Positions 1 to 12,499 of a DNA stretch of 64,000 bases are shown piece by piece (position 1 is the first letter of the stretch; each line of letters opens with the position of its first letter). This DNA comes from Nephrocerus scutellatus. Taxonomy: Eukaryota > Arthropoda > Insecta > Diptera > Pipunculidae. The translations under genes and the position numbers were made by a program. Below the pieces are notes generated by a model. The model did no database searches. It was given only the letters and a program-made list of their open reading frames with translations, and had not been told where the DNA came from. Location: contig OX352762.1 of NCBI GenBank assembly GCA_947095585.1, positions 95,144,249-95,208,248 of the forward strand, given 5' to 3'.

Positions 1-119
1 TACAACAGTGCCAAGAAGAATTGGGAATTATCAGCCAATTCCTGTATATCAACATAGTGCACAGTATTATAGAGGGTAATGAGAGGGATAAGATGGGCAT
101 CGCTATGAATACATGAATT

Positions 120-425
120 ATCTCCTTTTTTTAAATTCTCTATATGAACTTTGCGTGCCCGTGTATTTGTTTGTTTATTTGTTCGTTGTCGTGGAATCTT
201 GCGATTTCATTGAAACTTTGCACACATAAATATCTCCGGTACAAAAAAAATTGGGATCGGGGGGCTCCCGTCCAAATATTTTAAAACATTTTCCCGATTT
301 TCTTCAAGTTTTATATACATGTGTATCTCCAATGACAACACTTCCTATTGAAATTTGGAAGTAATCGGGCCCCATGTGTATCTCCGGTGACAACAGTTTT
401 TGTAAAAAAAGCTTTTTCGAGATCC
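120..425 (+). mobile_element. Satellite-like Helentron-type non-autonomous element (copy 1)
   Basis: The segment opens with the family's left-end motif (taaattctctatatgaactt, then gcgtgcccgtg). It carries two partial internal units with the recurring phrases gaaactttgcacaca, tatctccggtgacaac and atcgggccc. The same left end occurs at about 23397 and 24011, and minus-oriented copies lie near 22790 and 62695. It joins the LINE relic that starts near 426 in mid-reading-frame, so it either inserted there or marks a rearrangement. No coding capacity is seen. Confidence 0.6.
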
Positions 426-1470
426 ACCAGACAAGGACTAGGCTAGGAATGTTATCTAAACCTGTCGAGTGCTTGCTATTTAGTTTTCTAATAATGTTCG
501 TAGTTTCAGTCATTGTCGAGAAGTAGTTGTTTGTTTGGTCTTGCGTTAGTTCATCCGCTTTCATGTAATTTGAGAAGCGCACAACAAGAGCTTCCGAGCA
601 ATTGTCCATATTACGAAATCCGTGCAATCCCTCGTTCACCAAATCCGCAGAATTACGTCTGGTGCACCGTCTCAAAATGCGATCTAATGACGCCATCGCC
701 AAGAACAAAGTAGTTGTCCTTTCCACGACGATTGGTTCTACGTACCGAAAGGACCCCAATACCTATCAAGACATTGGACCAAAGATCGTCAACACAACAA
801 CAGATTTGAGATTGGATCACTTGGATCCACTCCCAAACCTGGAGTTGCTACAACAACAACAACAAAGTGGTTGTTGACGACTGGCATCGTTCTGCTATCA
901 ATTCCCGCCCTTTAAATGAGATACACCAAAGCAATTGGTATTTTCAATTCCGGCACCGTAAGAACATTTATTTTGGGGAACATTGTCCTTGAATCAGACT
1001 TTAAAATATTCAAGAGGGATTTGTATCTCACAACTCCGCTGTTGCCCAGTACATCAGGGAGTTGCCGCCGTATTCTATTGATTTGTGTGACAAGAAAACT
1101 CTTGTAACTCTGTAACGTACGGTTTAGACAACACTCTGTAGAATTTTTGCATTTGATTTTCGGGACTGTCGAATTAATACTCGACAGAATCACCGAATTC
1201 AGTCTTTCGATGCAGAAATCACATTCCTCGCTCGTCAGATTCCTATTGTTAGGAATATCAGAAGAGGGAATGCTATTTCTGCATTCCCTTGATGCCCGTT
1301 TTTTGAACCTTTTACAGTTGATTTTCCTAAAATTTAATTTAGGAATTTCTGGTAGTGTTGCGAGGGCGAATATGGAATCATCAGCAAACGAAGCTACTGT
1401 GATCGCTATCATACGTCAACAACGGGATCTTATTATCGGGTACACATTTTCAATAATTAATGTTATGTAG
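426..1470 (-). mobile_element. CR1/Jockey-like LINE relic (endonuclease-RT linker and start of RT)
   Basis: Read on the minus strand, 1412-912 encodes a linker-like, Cys/Lys-rich stretch. About 759-430 encodes the start of a reverse transcriptase: I see IIRKLNSKHSTGLDNIPSLV, the typical lead-in to RT block 1 of CR1/Jockey-clade LINEs. The frame is broken between the two parts and the RT is cut at about 426 by the satellite-like element, so catalytic blocks are missing. The clade assignment rests on this motif alone, and R1- or I-type LINEs are possible. It is a dead fragment. Confidence 0.5.
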
Positions 1471-1479
1471 CAGTTCAAA

Positions 1480-3150
1480 TACTTGTTGAATATTCCTATT
1501 AACAGAGTATCTACTAATGAAAAAACATCAAAATCGTAATCCCAGTTATTTTGAGGACTGTGTCAACTGTTTGTTGACTTTTTTAATTTAATTAGAATAG
1601 AAAACAAACAGACCGGCTTGATGTAGAGGAGAAGAACTAAGAAGGCAGAAAATACAAAAATGCAAATGACAAACTAAGCATGCACATAAATAAATATGCA
1701 CGATTTATATGTAGGTATGTATTTACTTGTGACTTGTGCATGAGCGAATGAGGTAAACGTAAAAAGAACACAAACTTATTTTGTAGGCTAAGCTAATGCT
1801 AAGACGATAACATTTGCAATGCACAGAATAAACACTGCCTCGGTTGAACTATAACCCAAAAAAGAAAAACCTATATACACCCGAAAATAACAATACTGCT
1901 GCGAAGCGAGTTCTATTCAAATGTTTTTTCAGTATCACAATCAAAAACACTTCGAAGTTCAACAATCAACGACGAAGAACGTTTATCAGCAGCCAGCTAG
2001 CCAGTCAAGCCAATGGAATTTAAAAATAAACAGAAACAATATAGTAGAGAAATCGAATTCCCTGTTAACAGGAAATCTCTTCACTGTCCATTGGGTGATT
2101 TGGATTTGCCCAACTGAAACTCTCCCATGTGGATTTTCGCGAGAATACCTACTATCAGAATAAAAATCTTTGTATACTGAGTAATTTCAGATTAAAATCC
2201 CATGCATTGATTCCTCTAAACAAACTCGAAATATATTCTCCACTTATAACCCAGAATAAAGTCAGACAATCAGCACTTAATGTGAGAAATTTCTATTTTT
2301 AAAATTGAGGTAGGACCGATCGAGCTGCTGTGCCAACATATTGGTGTGATAGGAAAAAAATGGATTTCTAGGAGGGATAGGCATCATTAGAAAATGTTAA
2401 ACTCAGAATTCTATACTTAACAAGGAGAGTCACAAAGAATCAATAATTTTTAAAATAAGAAAATTGGGAAAAAAACGCATCTGCACCACAACTAAAAGTA
2501 ACAGCTGCTGCAGATTAGTTTCGGGCATAATTTGGATAACTGCGTTCTGTTTTTATCGCTTTCAACATCAGTGGATTTTTTCGTTAGAAAATTATTTTTT
2601 CTTACGGAAAAACGAAACAAACTTTAGCTTTTCTTGGTTGACAAAGCCTGTAACTGAAAATAGAATGATGGGGAAATTAAGCAAGTAGCAAAGAAGTAGG
2701 AAAAAATATTAAAGCAAGATTCTTTAGTCGTCGTCGTCGTCGTCGCCGCCAGCAGAGCAGAGCAGATCTTAAAATAGCTTACGGATGCTTTCGGGGCATT
2801 TAGTTTAGTATGTATTGATGACTGGCTGTGCTGGCCAAACAGGCAACAAGTCATCAGCTCGGTAGTACGAGTATATATTAGCCCAATCGCAGAGTGCTTT
2901 TGCCCATTGGAAGATAATTTAAGTTAACACACCACACATACGCAAAAACAATCTACCTTACACACAACTAAGAAATTTACATGTATGTATGCACTAAAAT
3001 TTCACTATTGGTATATATTTTTGCTGTGGTTTTTTTGGGTTTTTCGATTTTATTTCGAGAAAAACGCAACAGCATCGGTCTAGTGCGTTTCATTTTAAAA
3101 AAATTAATTTTCATTTGTCATTTTTGTTTCACTTAAATATTAAGTTAACC
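1480..3150. other. No gene recognised; probable Amph intron DNA
   Basis: AT-rich sequence without a convincing exon. A short GTC trinucleotide run sits at about 2727-2750. If Amph extends left of the window, this is intronic. Confidence 0.4.
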
Positions 3151-3154
3151 CAAC

Positions 3155-4717
3155 TTTTTGGAACATTTTGTTTCTTCCCGGCGGTTCTCTTCACGATGTC
3201 GACATCGTGGTAACGCTCGTAGATCTCATCATTATAGAGTCTCCGGAAATGTCCTTCCTTACATACGGGGCCCAACGATTCTCCGTAAGACTTTTCTCTC
3301 GAACGCGGCTAAGTGGTCAGAATGCTTTCTGCTAAGCACCCAAGTCTCGGATCCATATGTAATTACTGGTATGACAATTTACTTATATACCAGCAGCTTG
3401 GATGTTATGGTCAAGTTCCTGGATTTGAACAGTCTTGACAGACTAAAGTAGGCTTTGTTGGCTTTAAGCAACCGTGCGCGTATTTCTCGTTCCATGCTGT
3501 TATCGGCTGCTACAGTTGACTCGAGATAGTTAATGGATTGCACTACTATTTGGAATCCCGAATTCTCTCATGGATTTATAAAGTTCTACTTTGGCTATGT
3601 TATCACAGGTGGCTTTAAATTCTATAAAAAGATGCTGTAATAAGTTTTCAAACTCTATACCTTTTTTGATCATCTGCTTAAGGGTGTAAATCTGATCAGT
3701 TGTTGATTTGCCTGGGATGAAGCCACACTGGTATGGACCAATGTTTACTTTAGCGTATGGGGCTATCCTGTCTTGAATGATAGAGGAGAAAATCTTATAC
3801 GCGATACTCAACAACGTTATACCACGATAATTGCTACATTTTGTGATATCTCCCTTCCTATATAACGCATCTGGCATCGCTTCTTTCTCCCGTACTTGCA
3901 CTATTATTTCATGAATTGCTTAGTGTAATGTGGGGCCTCCTATTTTTCATCAGTTCTACTAGGATCCCATCTTATCCCGGGGCCTTGATTTGAGCCGATT
4001 TAACGATCTGCTAACTTCGTCTATGCCTGGTGGCGGCTGCCTGGTCTTCGGTCATTGGTGGAACCTCCAATTCCTCAGCTAGCTGGCCATTTAGAAACTC
4101 ATGAAAGTGCTCTACCCATCGCTCTAAAATGCCTTTAAGATCGGCAATCAGATTACCCTCTTTGTCCTTGCAGTATGTGCAACGCAGTGTATATTGCGTC
4201 CTACCGCGGACTCTTTGGTACTATTCTAGTTAACGAACAAACTGTTTTTTCATATCATCTGAGCTCTTTATATTCATTTTCGCGTGCCCGCGTTCTATGA
4301 GATTGTTGCATTGCTCGGTACGCAACATTCTTACGTTCAGTCGCTAGCTTCCATTCGTCATTCAACCAGTCGTTCCAATCTACTACTACTGCCTAAGATG
4401 GAGTCAGCAGTACTAATGACAGTATTTTTAAGGCGTGTCTATTTCTCTTCTACGCCCGACATGTCAGCCCCAGGACTTACTCTCCCTGCATTTAGGGCGA
4501 GTCCTATCGATTGACCGTAGCTGTTCCTGGTCCCTCGTTGAGAAGGGCAGCCGTGTTGAATCGAATCTGATTCGCAGATACAGTCTTTCGTGATGATGCA
4601 ATCCGCGCTCGGAGCACCATACCAACAAGATAGTGGTCCGAGTCGACGTTGGCACCTCGGTACGTTCGTACCGTCATCAGGTTCGGGTTGTGGCGGCGGA
4701 AAGCCGACTTCTATGGA
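3155..4717 (-). mobile_element. RTE-type LINE relic, minus strand
   Basis: Read from 4717 towards 3155, this aligns with the plus-strand RTE copy at about 15540-16790. Recognisable RT parts at 3901-3530 include KGDITKCSNYRGITLLS and GPYQCGFIPGKSTTDQIYTL (RT blocks 1-3). Closer to 3160-3480 are thumb/connection sequences such as ITYGSETWVLS and FERKVLRRIVGPV. The catalytic YADD palm block is not found between them. Several frameshifts and stops make it a pseudoelement, and the 5' side (endonuclease) is truncated near 4717. Confidence 0.75.
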
Positions 4718-5039
4718 ACATTTAGGTGAAAAATAAACTTTTCTCTGGTACTAAAAAAACCCAGCAGATAATTTGATCCGACAGATCTGATCAGAGAACA
4801 AAATTATCGAATTAATCGGACATCTCGGAACTCTGAATTCTCTGATCTCTCCCATTTCTACGACATAAAAAAAACACGCCCAAAAGCATAAAAATAGTAA
4901 AGGGTCTATTTTTAATTTAAACCCGAGCGTACATTGCCAAAAATTTATTCGAGTCAAAATTAACGTAACGTCAATTAATGCTACTGTCAGGAAAAATTTG
5001 CAGGCAATTTAATTTTTTTTATTAATAAAAATAAATACC

Positions 5040-6337
5040 TTAACCCTTAACCACCTACCAGCGGTCTCACAGACCGCAACGGTTTTTCAAATTCAAATAT
5101 TTCAATGTGGGCGTGTCGTGCGGCAAAGTCCATCCATGTACCTTTTCTACTCATCAAAGAGTGTCGCGCATGAGCTTAGAGAGTGAAGACGTGTATGCGT
5201 TTGGCCTAGGATAGTAAAAAATTTTCTCCTGCGGTCTCCGGTACCGCAGGTAGGTGGTTATGTGATTTTTTTGTGTTTATTTAGTTTTCTTGTTTTTAGT
5301 GTCAAAATGAATTTAAGTGACGAAACTATTGAGCGATTGCTGCAGTAAGATATGTCTGATGAGGAAGATATGCCAGACGAGGATTGCAGTGACGTTGAAC
5401 CTGATGTGACCGAAGATTTCACGCTGTATGAAGACTGTGTATCCGACTCTGAAATGGAGGTTGATGGCGAAGTAGCTCCGACACAATACAGTTCGTTTCA
5501 AGCCGAATCAGCAGGTTCATTAATTTCAAGATCTCGTTCTATAGCGCGTAATGAGAGTGATTGTTCAGATGATAATATTCCCCTTTCACCTCTTGAAATA
5601 AAATTATACTACAAACAAACAAAAATAGGAGTTGATCTACTTAATCAAAGATGCTCAAACAACTCCACTTCCCGTCGTCCGTCGTGAAATCAGACTCAAG
5701 TTCATAAAAAATTGGCAGAACAGCTTACAAAGCCGCACTTAGAACGTCGTGTAGAAAATGATCACCTTCAGAGGGATATCAAGAACTCTATTCGCCGTGT
5801 TCTACAAATAAGTGAAGATTCATCAGTGTAGAAAAGCTTGAAATACGAAAAACATGCTCCAGTTGTGATCCAAAAAAGAAACGCAAGACAGTTTACTTAT
5901 GTTTCATGTGCAAAAAACCAATTTGCTTGTGCGAGAAAAATTTGTGGTAGCCGCCGTGAAAAATTGTGAATGTTGGTGGGTGGCAATTTTTTTTTATGTT
6001 GGATTTTTTATTTTTATTTTATTCTTTGTTATCTTAGTTTATAAGAATTAATACCTAGAATTCAAAATTTTAAGTTCGTACTGCAACAGATCTTATTGTA
6101 TGAGCGTTGTCATTTTTTGCGCTAAACGTGCTTATATGTGAAGTTTTTAAGAAAATTACAAAATGTTACTTTAATCTATGTTATTTTAGTCTTTAAAATA
6201 AAGCTTAAAGGTATTAACAACAATATTATTGATTTTTTTTTTAATACCGGAAATAGAGGTAAAACTCTGTAGCGGTCTCCAGGACCGCACGTAGGTGGTT
6301 AAGGGACTGAAATAGGTGGTAGGTGGTTAAGGGTTAA
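5040..6337 (+). mobile_element. Internally deleted piggyBac-family element with TTAA duplication
   Basis: Both ends show the piggyBac signature. TTAA sits at 5040-5043 and 6334-6337, directly outside inverted termini beginning CCCTTAACCACCTACC (5044 onward; reverse complement ending at 6333). Inside lie the N-terminal acidic part and the C-terminal tail of a transposase, but the DDD catalytic core is gone, so this would depend on a transposase elsewhere. A hairpin of the form gcggtctcNNNNgaccgc next to a gtaggtggtta copy occurs three times (about 5060, 5233 and 6272), including a second, inner copy of the right terminus. Confidence 0.85.
5307..5967 (+). pseudogene. piggyBac-like transposase remnant (N- and C-terminal parts only)
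   Basis: The likely original start is the ATG at 5307 (MNLSDETIERLLQ), followed at once by an in-frame TAA at 5346. The same frame then continues as DMSDEEDMPDEDCSD, an acidic N-terminus typical of piggyBac transposases, to a stop near 5685. Around 5600 the text jumps from the N-terminal acidic region to TKIGVDLLNQRC, which resembles the segment around the third catalytic Asp. It is followed in shifted frames by AEQLTKPHLERRVEN and a degenerate Cys-rich tail. The central domain with the first two aspartates is deleted. It cannot encode an active enzyme. Confidence 0.75.
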
Positions 6338-6339
6338 AT

Positions 6340-8130
6340 AGATGAAATTACATGAATAGCACTTACTTCCGTTCAATAACAAAAGAACTTGAGCTTAAAA
6401 AGTGAAAATTGTTTGTGAATTTGCAAGCTAGTAGCCATCTTTGACGTACAGAACTTCAAAAATTGTCAAAATTTTTGCGGTAACAAGCGGACACAACAGA
6501 GGTTCCTATGAGGAGCAAGGTCAGTTTGTATAGCAGGTACCTCAACCCGTTGACGTACAAGCCAAGAAATTTAATTTTTTAGAACATCCCATCTTGCCTG
6601 AAAGGTCGAGTAATTATATTTTTCCTCCTTTTTTTTCAAAAAATTTTGTGAGGTAATAGTAATGGCCAAATTGTAAATAATTTGTCTGCTCTCGGGGGGT
6701 CCTATCCCAAATTTATGTCTCTTTCAAATAGCTTAAACCGCACCCACGGGTAAGCTGTCAGAGACAGGATTTTCGTCGTGGTTTTCATGGTGATGCTTTG
6801 TAAATAGAACGCCAAACTGAAACCAAATTTGACAAGAACAACAAACTGAGAAAATAGTCTGCTCGCTCTCTCTTCGCCATCTTGCTGAATAAACGAAACC
6901 TTATCCGTTTATTGTGGACGGGTAGCATTTCAATTTGTCAATTTGTCTGCCCTCGGGTGGTCCTATCGCAAACTTATGCCTCTTTCGATAAGCTGAAACC
7001 ATACTCACGGGTAAGCTGTCAAAGAGTCAGGGTTTTCGTGGTTTTCATGGTGAATGCTTTGCAAAGAGAACGCCAAACAGAAACCAAATTTGACAAGCTA
7101 CAAGAAACGCAAAATCAAACCATTCCCCGGGTAAAGATTGTAAATAGAACGTCAAACCAAAACCACGAGAGAAAAATCTTAACTATACTCTGCAAATAGA
7201 TAGAGCTATTACACCCAATTTTAAATAGCACCTATCTTTTTGGTATATGTCAGAAAATGTACATGGAACAATAAGTCTAGCTGCTAGCAGTCAAATGAAA
7301 ACATAGGTTTTACAATCATTTTACGCATAAATTGAACGTTATTCTCAAAATACATGCCCAATTGGCAACACCGCAACGAAACAATAATAATCATAGGGGA
7401 AAGCAAACCAATTGGTTTGCAGATTTTTATGTTTGAAAGTGATACGCATGCATTTTCAAGTCAGCTTATGTGTATGGGCCCGCTTAGCCGTCCCCGTCAC
7501 TTGCTATCGCAAAAATTTGCTGCAGCCTGTAGGTACAAATTATGTTGCATATCGCTGCACTTGCATTTCTCTTTAGGCAGTTCGAGTAATGTCGGTGTGT
7601 CTGTGCTGCGGAAGTAGCTGGTGACTACTGGTCAAACTTTCACTGGAGTGAACAAGAAAATTCTGTTTTTTGCAAGCATTGCTTTGGTAAAGAATGCAGG
7701 ACATTGTCCATTGAATATATAAATTTATAGTCACTGTTATAATTAAATCAAAACATTTTAAAAGTCGGCAAAGGAGCTCTAGCTCTACCAGACTTACATT
7801 GACAGGTTGCACACTAGTACCTCTAGCAGTTATAATATATTTTCTTTTTTAGGTCGATTGGTTATTTTTTGCGTTTATCTCTATTGCACTTCACTGCTGC
7901 ACTGACTGACTGTTATCCTTATCAGAAATGATTATTTTTATTTTCCAGAAATATGTACAATATTTGGTTCAAATTGTGTGAAAAAATTCCTTTAGATTTG
8001 CGCGGGGCGTTTCTCGGATAACGAAAAAATGACAAGTGGCTTTAGTGGGACTTTCTACCCACTGCACAAGCACAACACGGCATTATTTTTCGCTAACAAA
8101 TCTGGGTTTCTTTTGATTTCGGCGACTTAC
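6340..8130. other. No gene; probable Amph intron with a long direct repeat
   Basis: No exon is recognised. A direct duplication occupies about 6681-6840 and 6942-7100, and the rest is featureless AT-rich DNA. Confidence 0.4.
6681..7100 (+). repeat. Direct repeat, period about 261 bp
   Basis: The phrase tttgtctgctctcggg followed by cctat, acgggtaagctgtca, gtggttttcatggtga and aaccaaatttgacaag at 6681-6840 recurs in the same order at 6942-7100. Short further echoes lie near 7138-7170. No protein is suggested. It could be a fragment of an unnamed repeat family. Confidence 0.75.
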
Positions 8131-8199
8131 CTTCTCTTTGGCACGTCCTGCATGTTTCTGAACTGATTTAGCTAACATGACACCTTTGCTTTCTGCCAT
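8131..8199 (-). CDS. Amph: Amphiphysin, first coding exon
   Basis: The minus strand from 8199 encodes 23 residues starting MAESKGVMLAKSVQKHAGRA and ending KEK. This is nearly identical to the start of Drosophila Amphiphysin, the amphipathic N-terminal helix that leads into the BAR domain. It is followed directly by a consensus donor (AAG|gtaagt, GT at 8130-8129), so the exon ends in phase 0. Amphiphysin is a membrane-curving BAR/SH3 protein; in flies it is known for organising muscle T-tubules. No continuation of the BAR domain is visible at lower coordinates, so the next exon must lie outside the window. The ATG was chosen because it matches the family start and lies just downstream (minus strand) of non-coding sequence. 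Confidence 0.9.
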
Positions 8200-10600
8200 T
8201 AACCACTCCGAAAATTAATTTAAAAAGTTGGTTTTTATTTATATTTTATTTTTGTTGCCGAATCACGAGGAGAAAGACCACCAAGCAAAATGCGCGAGAT
8301 GAGATTCCTTTGAACGAAATAGAAGAAAACACCTACTACACTTCTCGCAATGCAGATGCAAAATAGAAAATATCACTTTTTTTTATTAACCCTTTTACCA
8401 AAACAAGTTCGTCTTGGATTCCACCGTCCACGAATCACGAAAGATGAAAGATTTTCACGAACTGAGCATTGACAATTTACGGAGCTTGTTGAGTGCTACA
8501 GTGGGATATTTTAGAAATGAACTATAAAAATAAACGTCGGCAATTTGACAGCCAGCGTAGTTACGAACCTAGATGTATGTAGGTTTTTGAATACGACGAA
8601 AATAGGTGGATTAAGAGCAAGTGGTGAGGAATAATATGGAATAGAATGCCTGAAACAGAGGCAGTACAATTTTCACGACGCAACTTTATTGAGAAAGTTT
8701 CCGGGGTAGTGACATCTATCAACAATAAATAATAAATGATTGGGGCCATGAAAATCTGACATTTACGATTTGTATATGGAGAGCACATATTTAGTAAATG
8801 CAACAAAAACGAAATATAAAATTTATTTATTTTCGAGTAAAAAACAAATAGAATGTATCGTATAAATTTCTGGAACGTCGTCAAAAAATCATGGTTTTTT
8901 TAAAGTCGTATGTGTAATAAAATAGAGGTTATGTTATTTGTTGTTCGAATTAATATTTAATTTTATAATTAAAATAAACATACGTATATTAGACCTAATT
9001 GTTTCAACCGTGTGTTGTATATAAATATACATTTTTAATTTTAGATTATTCTCTGATAATGTTATATGCATCTGGAAGCTTGAATTTATGTGAAAATATT
9101 GATATTCCGCTTACAAAAATATTGAAATATTTTGGAAACTCAAAAAAGACAATTCGCGAAAAAGCTGGCTGGATACAAATTATAGGGATTGGCCCAAATT
9201 CAAACTTAACCTTTGGTTAAGCGCTTCTGTTCAAATTGATACACAACTAACGTTTTCTGTATTTCAGTAGCTTAATATTTTTGTTTGATCTACATTATTT
9301 TAGTGTTAAATATACCTTTGTGAACAAAAGTAATTTTATCAATTTGGTACAAGCCATTTTTACTGAATGTACAAAAATATTTACTAAAATATTTTTTTGT
9401 TATAAAGGAGCTTTGAGTTGCTTGAAAAGGTACAGTTTTCATTTATAAATATATTCAATAAAAAAAAATATAAAAATATATATATATAATAAAAAATAAT
9501 AGTCCATTAAAATTTGAAGAGTGGGAGGAAGTTAGGCTCCAAAATATCCATTTGATAATTTTATTCCTTTTATTTTATTTATTTTGTAAATAAAAAGCAG
9601 TAAATTAAAAGGTTTACTTGCATCTAAATATGCCTTAAAATAAATAAATTATTAAGAATACTAGCTAACACAAGGTATCTTAAAATAAAAATCATTTTGA
9701 TACACCGCGCCTTTCTATGTTGGTTTTTACCCCGCCCTTACGAAAGGTTAAGTCTTTGATGGTAATTGGTGTGGTCGTGCAAACTTCAGTGTTATCCGCA
9801 AAACCACATAAATATGTACTACAATTTCTTGCTAAGCCATCTTCTCACTTCTGAGAGGACTGCTCTTGCAAAGCTGGAGAAGGAACTAGATTCAAGCATA
9901 TCGCGGCATACCCTCGTATATAAATTGGTAATTTAAACAAAAGTTTAATTCAAATTTATTTTAAATTTTTAAAAAACCCAAGCTGCGAAGGATAAGCTGC
10001 GCCGTGATGCAAAAGTGCCGAAACATGGTAAAAACTGGGACTTTCCAATCGAAAACAATACACTGGCATAGTTACAACTGAAATGTGCCACCTTCAGAGC
10101 AAACAAATTATTGTGGAAACAATAACAGGGGACCAAGAAAACGAATTTGTGTCGCATTGTATATTTCTTTATCGATTTTTAGGTCGACCATGTTCAGAAT
10201 TAGCCAACCTGTAGTTATTTCGGTACACTGAAATCAACCGAAGAATATTTCTCTGGTCCGATTTAGTCTACGTTGGCTAGAAACGATCCATTGTTGTCGA
10301 TTAACCTAAAAAATTTTGTAACAAAAAGTAGAACAACTTTTATACTTTTAGATGTAGCTTGAGCTGATACAGTCGAACGAGCTTCTAGGCGCATTTTACG
10401 CGTTGGAACGTTTTTTTAGTGGTCGAAATCGATGATAACGGTAATTTCCGACATGGTAAATGCCGCCCCGTTGTGGCCCCTCGTCAATAAAAAATAATCC
10501 AAATTAATAAAATTACATCGTTTTCATTTGGTAACACTTGGTCTCAGCCACCCTGTATTTACATATCTTGATAGCCGTAGGTCATAAACGTTGCAATTTT
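8200..10600. other. Amph 5' region and intergenic DNA
   Basis: The 5' UTR of Amph must begin just above 8199, but I cannot fix the transcription start. The remainder is AT-rich without a recognisable gene. An AT dinucleotide run lies at about 9466-9500. Confidence 0.4.
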
Positions 10601-10614
10601 TCAAGTTGAATATT

Positions 10615-10815
10615 GCGTTTTGCATGTTGTATGTAGCAAGTTAGGTGTTACATATTCCGTGTCCCGTGTTGCTTGTAACATTTTGGATGTTAAATATAGT
10701 GTTGTATATTATAGCACGTTGTATGTTGCAAGTTAGGTGTACCATGTTGCAAGTTGCTTGTAACATATTGCATGTGGTATATTGCGCGTTGCATGTAGCA
10801 CATAGCAAGTTGCAT
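10615..10815 (+). repeat. Degenerate tandem repeat around tgttgcatgt/tgttgtatgt
   Basis: The stretch is built from diverged short units such as gcatgttgtatg, agcaagttaggtgt, ttgcttgtaacat and gcacgttgtatg, repeated about ten times at irregular spacing of 15-25 bp. Both strands give short spurious open frames. It looks like a decayed mini/microsatellite. Confidence 0.65.
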
Positions 10816-11564
10816 GAACATCATGTATTTCCCCAAATCACAACCATCCATATGGTGTGTCTTCTTACTATCACTTTTCAATTCAGCGACCATTAAAACT
10901 ATGGATTCAATACCAATATCGGTCTTGTCACTTCAGCGACTCCTATAGATTTGACATGCGGTCCTTCAGTAACTAGTTGATGTCTTTCTTGAAGGCCAAA
11001 AACTCGACAGTGAATTGTACCGTATTCCATAACAAACGAAAAAGGCACGCAAAACTATCGAGCCGATAAAACGATCGGCTTGTCAAATTCAGCCTTAAAA
11101 AACCACTTTTCAAAAGATTCCCTAACGACTCCTTGAGGGCTCTCGTAGGTAGTCCAAGTCCTCTGGAGCAACCACAAATTCAGGCTTTTGTCAACGATTT
11201 CCCAATTGGTGTTTTATTTGCAAAATCCTTTATATAAAGGGGACAGTGTTTGAAGTATCCCCCCCTGTCGACACGTAGTCGAAAGTTGCAGCTTTAATCC
11301 ATGTTCACTATAAATCTCCTGTATATGTGTGCCTACCGGAGGTATATTCCTGAGATATTGTTCATCGGGCTAGTTTTACGCGCCTCTAAACTAGATTACT
11401 TTATGCAATTGATTCGTGTTAAATCCTGGTGCAATAGGAAGATCTCTCATGATCTTCTGCAAGTGATCAGGAACCTGCGAAGGTCTTTTTCGTTGTCTGA
11501 TTACCTGACGTGTTGTTATATTGTTGGCTTTAAAGCCATAAATAAAACGCGCATCTCTTGCGTG

Positions 11565-12335
11565 CGGTCCAAACTTAAGAACATGTCTCATAAACTTTCA
11601 CGCACGCACAGAGAATTTCCTAGACGATGAGAAAGAATTCCTTGAATACCTCGAACAGAAGCCCCATGCCTTGCCTCACTAAATGCGAAAATCATTCTGG
11701 GGGTTATGAACGCAACAGTAGACCGCGAGCCGGTATAAAAGCAATACCGAACAGTACATAGACTGGTGACAGCACCAGGCGAGGAAGTTCTACCAAAGCG
11801 TAGGCTTGGCCGGCCTCGCTGTCGTGTTCCATAAATCCTACCGCAAAGGACTTTCCGTGCTGGATCTTCCTATCTTCGCTCATGCGAGTTAGGTGTCCTG
11901 CCCACCGGAGCCTACCGATATATGCAATAATGCAATATACAATCCGTTGCACGTAATGCAAAGACAATACAACAAGCAAATGTATCGAAATGAAATCGAA
12001 AAATTATCGCCATTACTTTTCTGGATATCAAATATATTGAGAAAAAGTATCGTGTTTAGATCTTCCGAATTCCTAATATCGTATAAAAATTGTTTGCGTC
12101 GGAGGCCACGATCGAGCACATACATCAAAGCAAAGAGGAAAGTGTTTTAGCCCTGATTGTGAGGAACGATTCCAGAGACTATAATGAAAAGATCTACGAG
12201 CGTTACCGCCTTACGCTGGAAGGATGGCATAGACCAAGATGCTCAAGGTTAAGGAATGACCAACATTCTCGCGACATGGGTACCGGTACATATTTTTACG
12301 GGCGTCAGTAACGGACCACGGTTGTATAATGTAGA
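11565..12335 (+). mobile_element. Scrambled RTE LINE relic with internal inversion
   Basis: Part 1 (11565-11795, plus) matches the RTE endonuclease copy at about 15185-15350 and then the gaagttctaccaaag stretch at 15970. Part 2 (about 11796-11920) is minus-oriented and matches the RTE 3' end (GRLRWAGHLTRMSED). Part 3 (about 11925-11975) resumes in plus orientation where part 1 stopped (compare 15995-16035). Part 4 (about 12160-12335) is plus 3'-end sequence again (gaacgattccagagactata, ctacgagcgttaccg). All frames are broken. Confidence 0.7.
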
Positions 12336-12499
12336 GTCAAATATAATGTCCAATCTTTAACTGGGGACACTACGTTAGTTCAACAGCTGAACCATGTTTT
12401 ATAATAATCGTGCACTGTCATAATATTTGCAGTTGCTGTATGTTTGGCTGTGGGGCTGGGGCACTATCATGATTTTTTTATACGATATCGTAAATTATG

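Noticed and set aside
5352..5687. Acidic 111-codon frame as a host gene
   Set aside because: Lies inside TTAA-bounded termini and continues an upstream frame with a premature stop; it is a transposase remnant.
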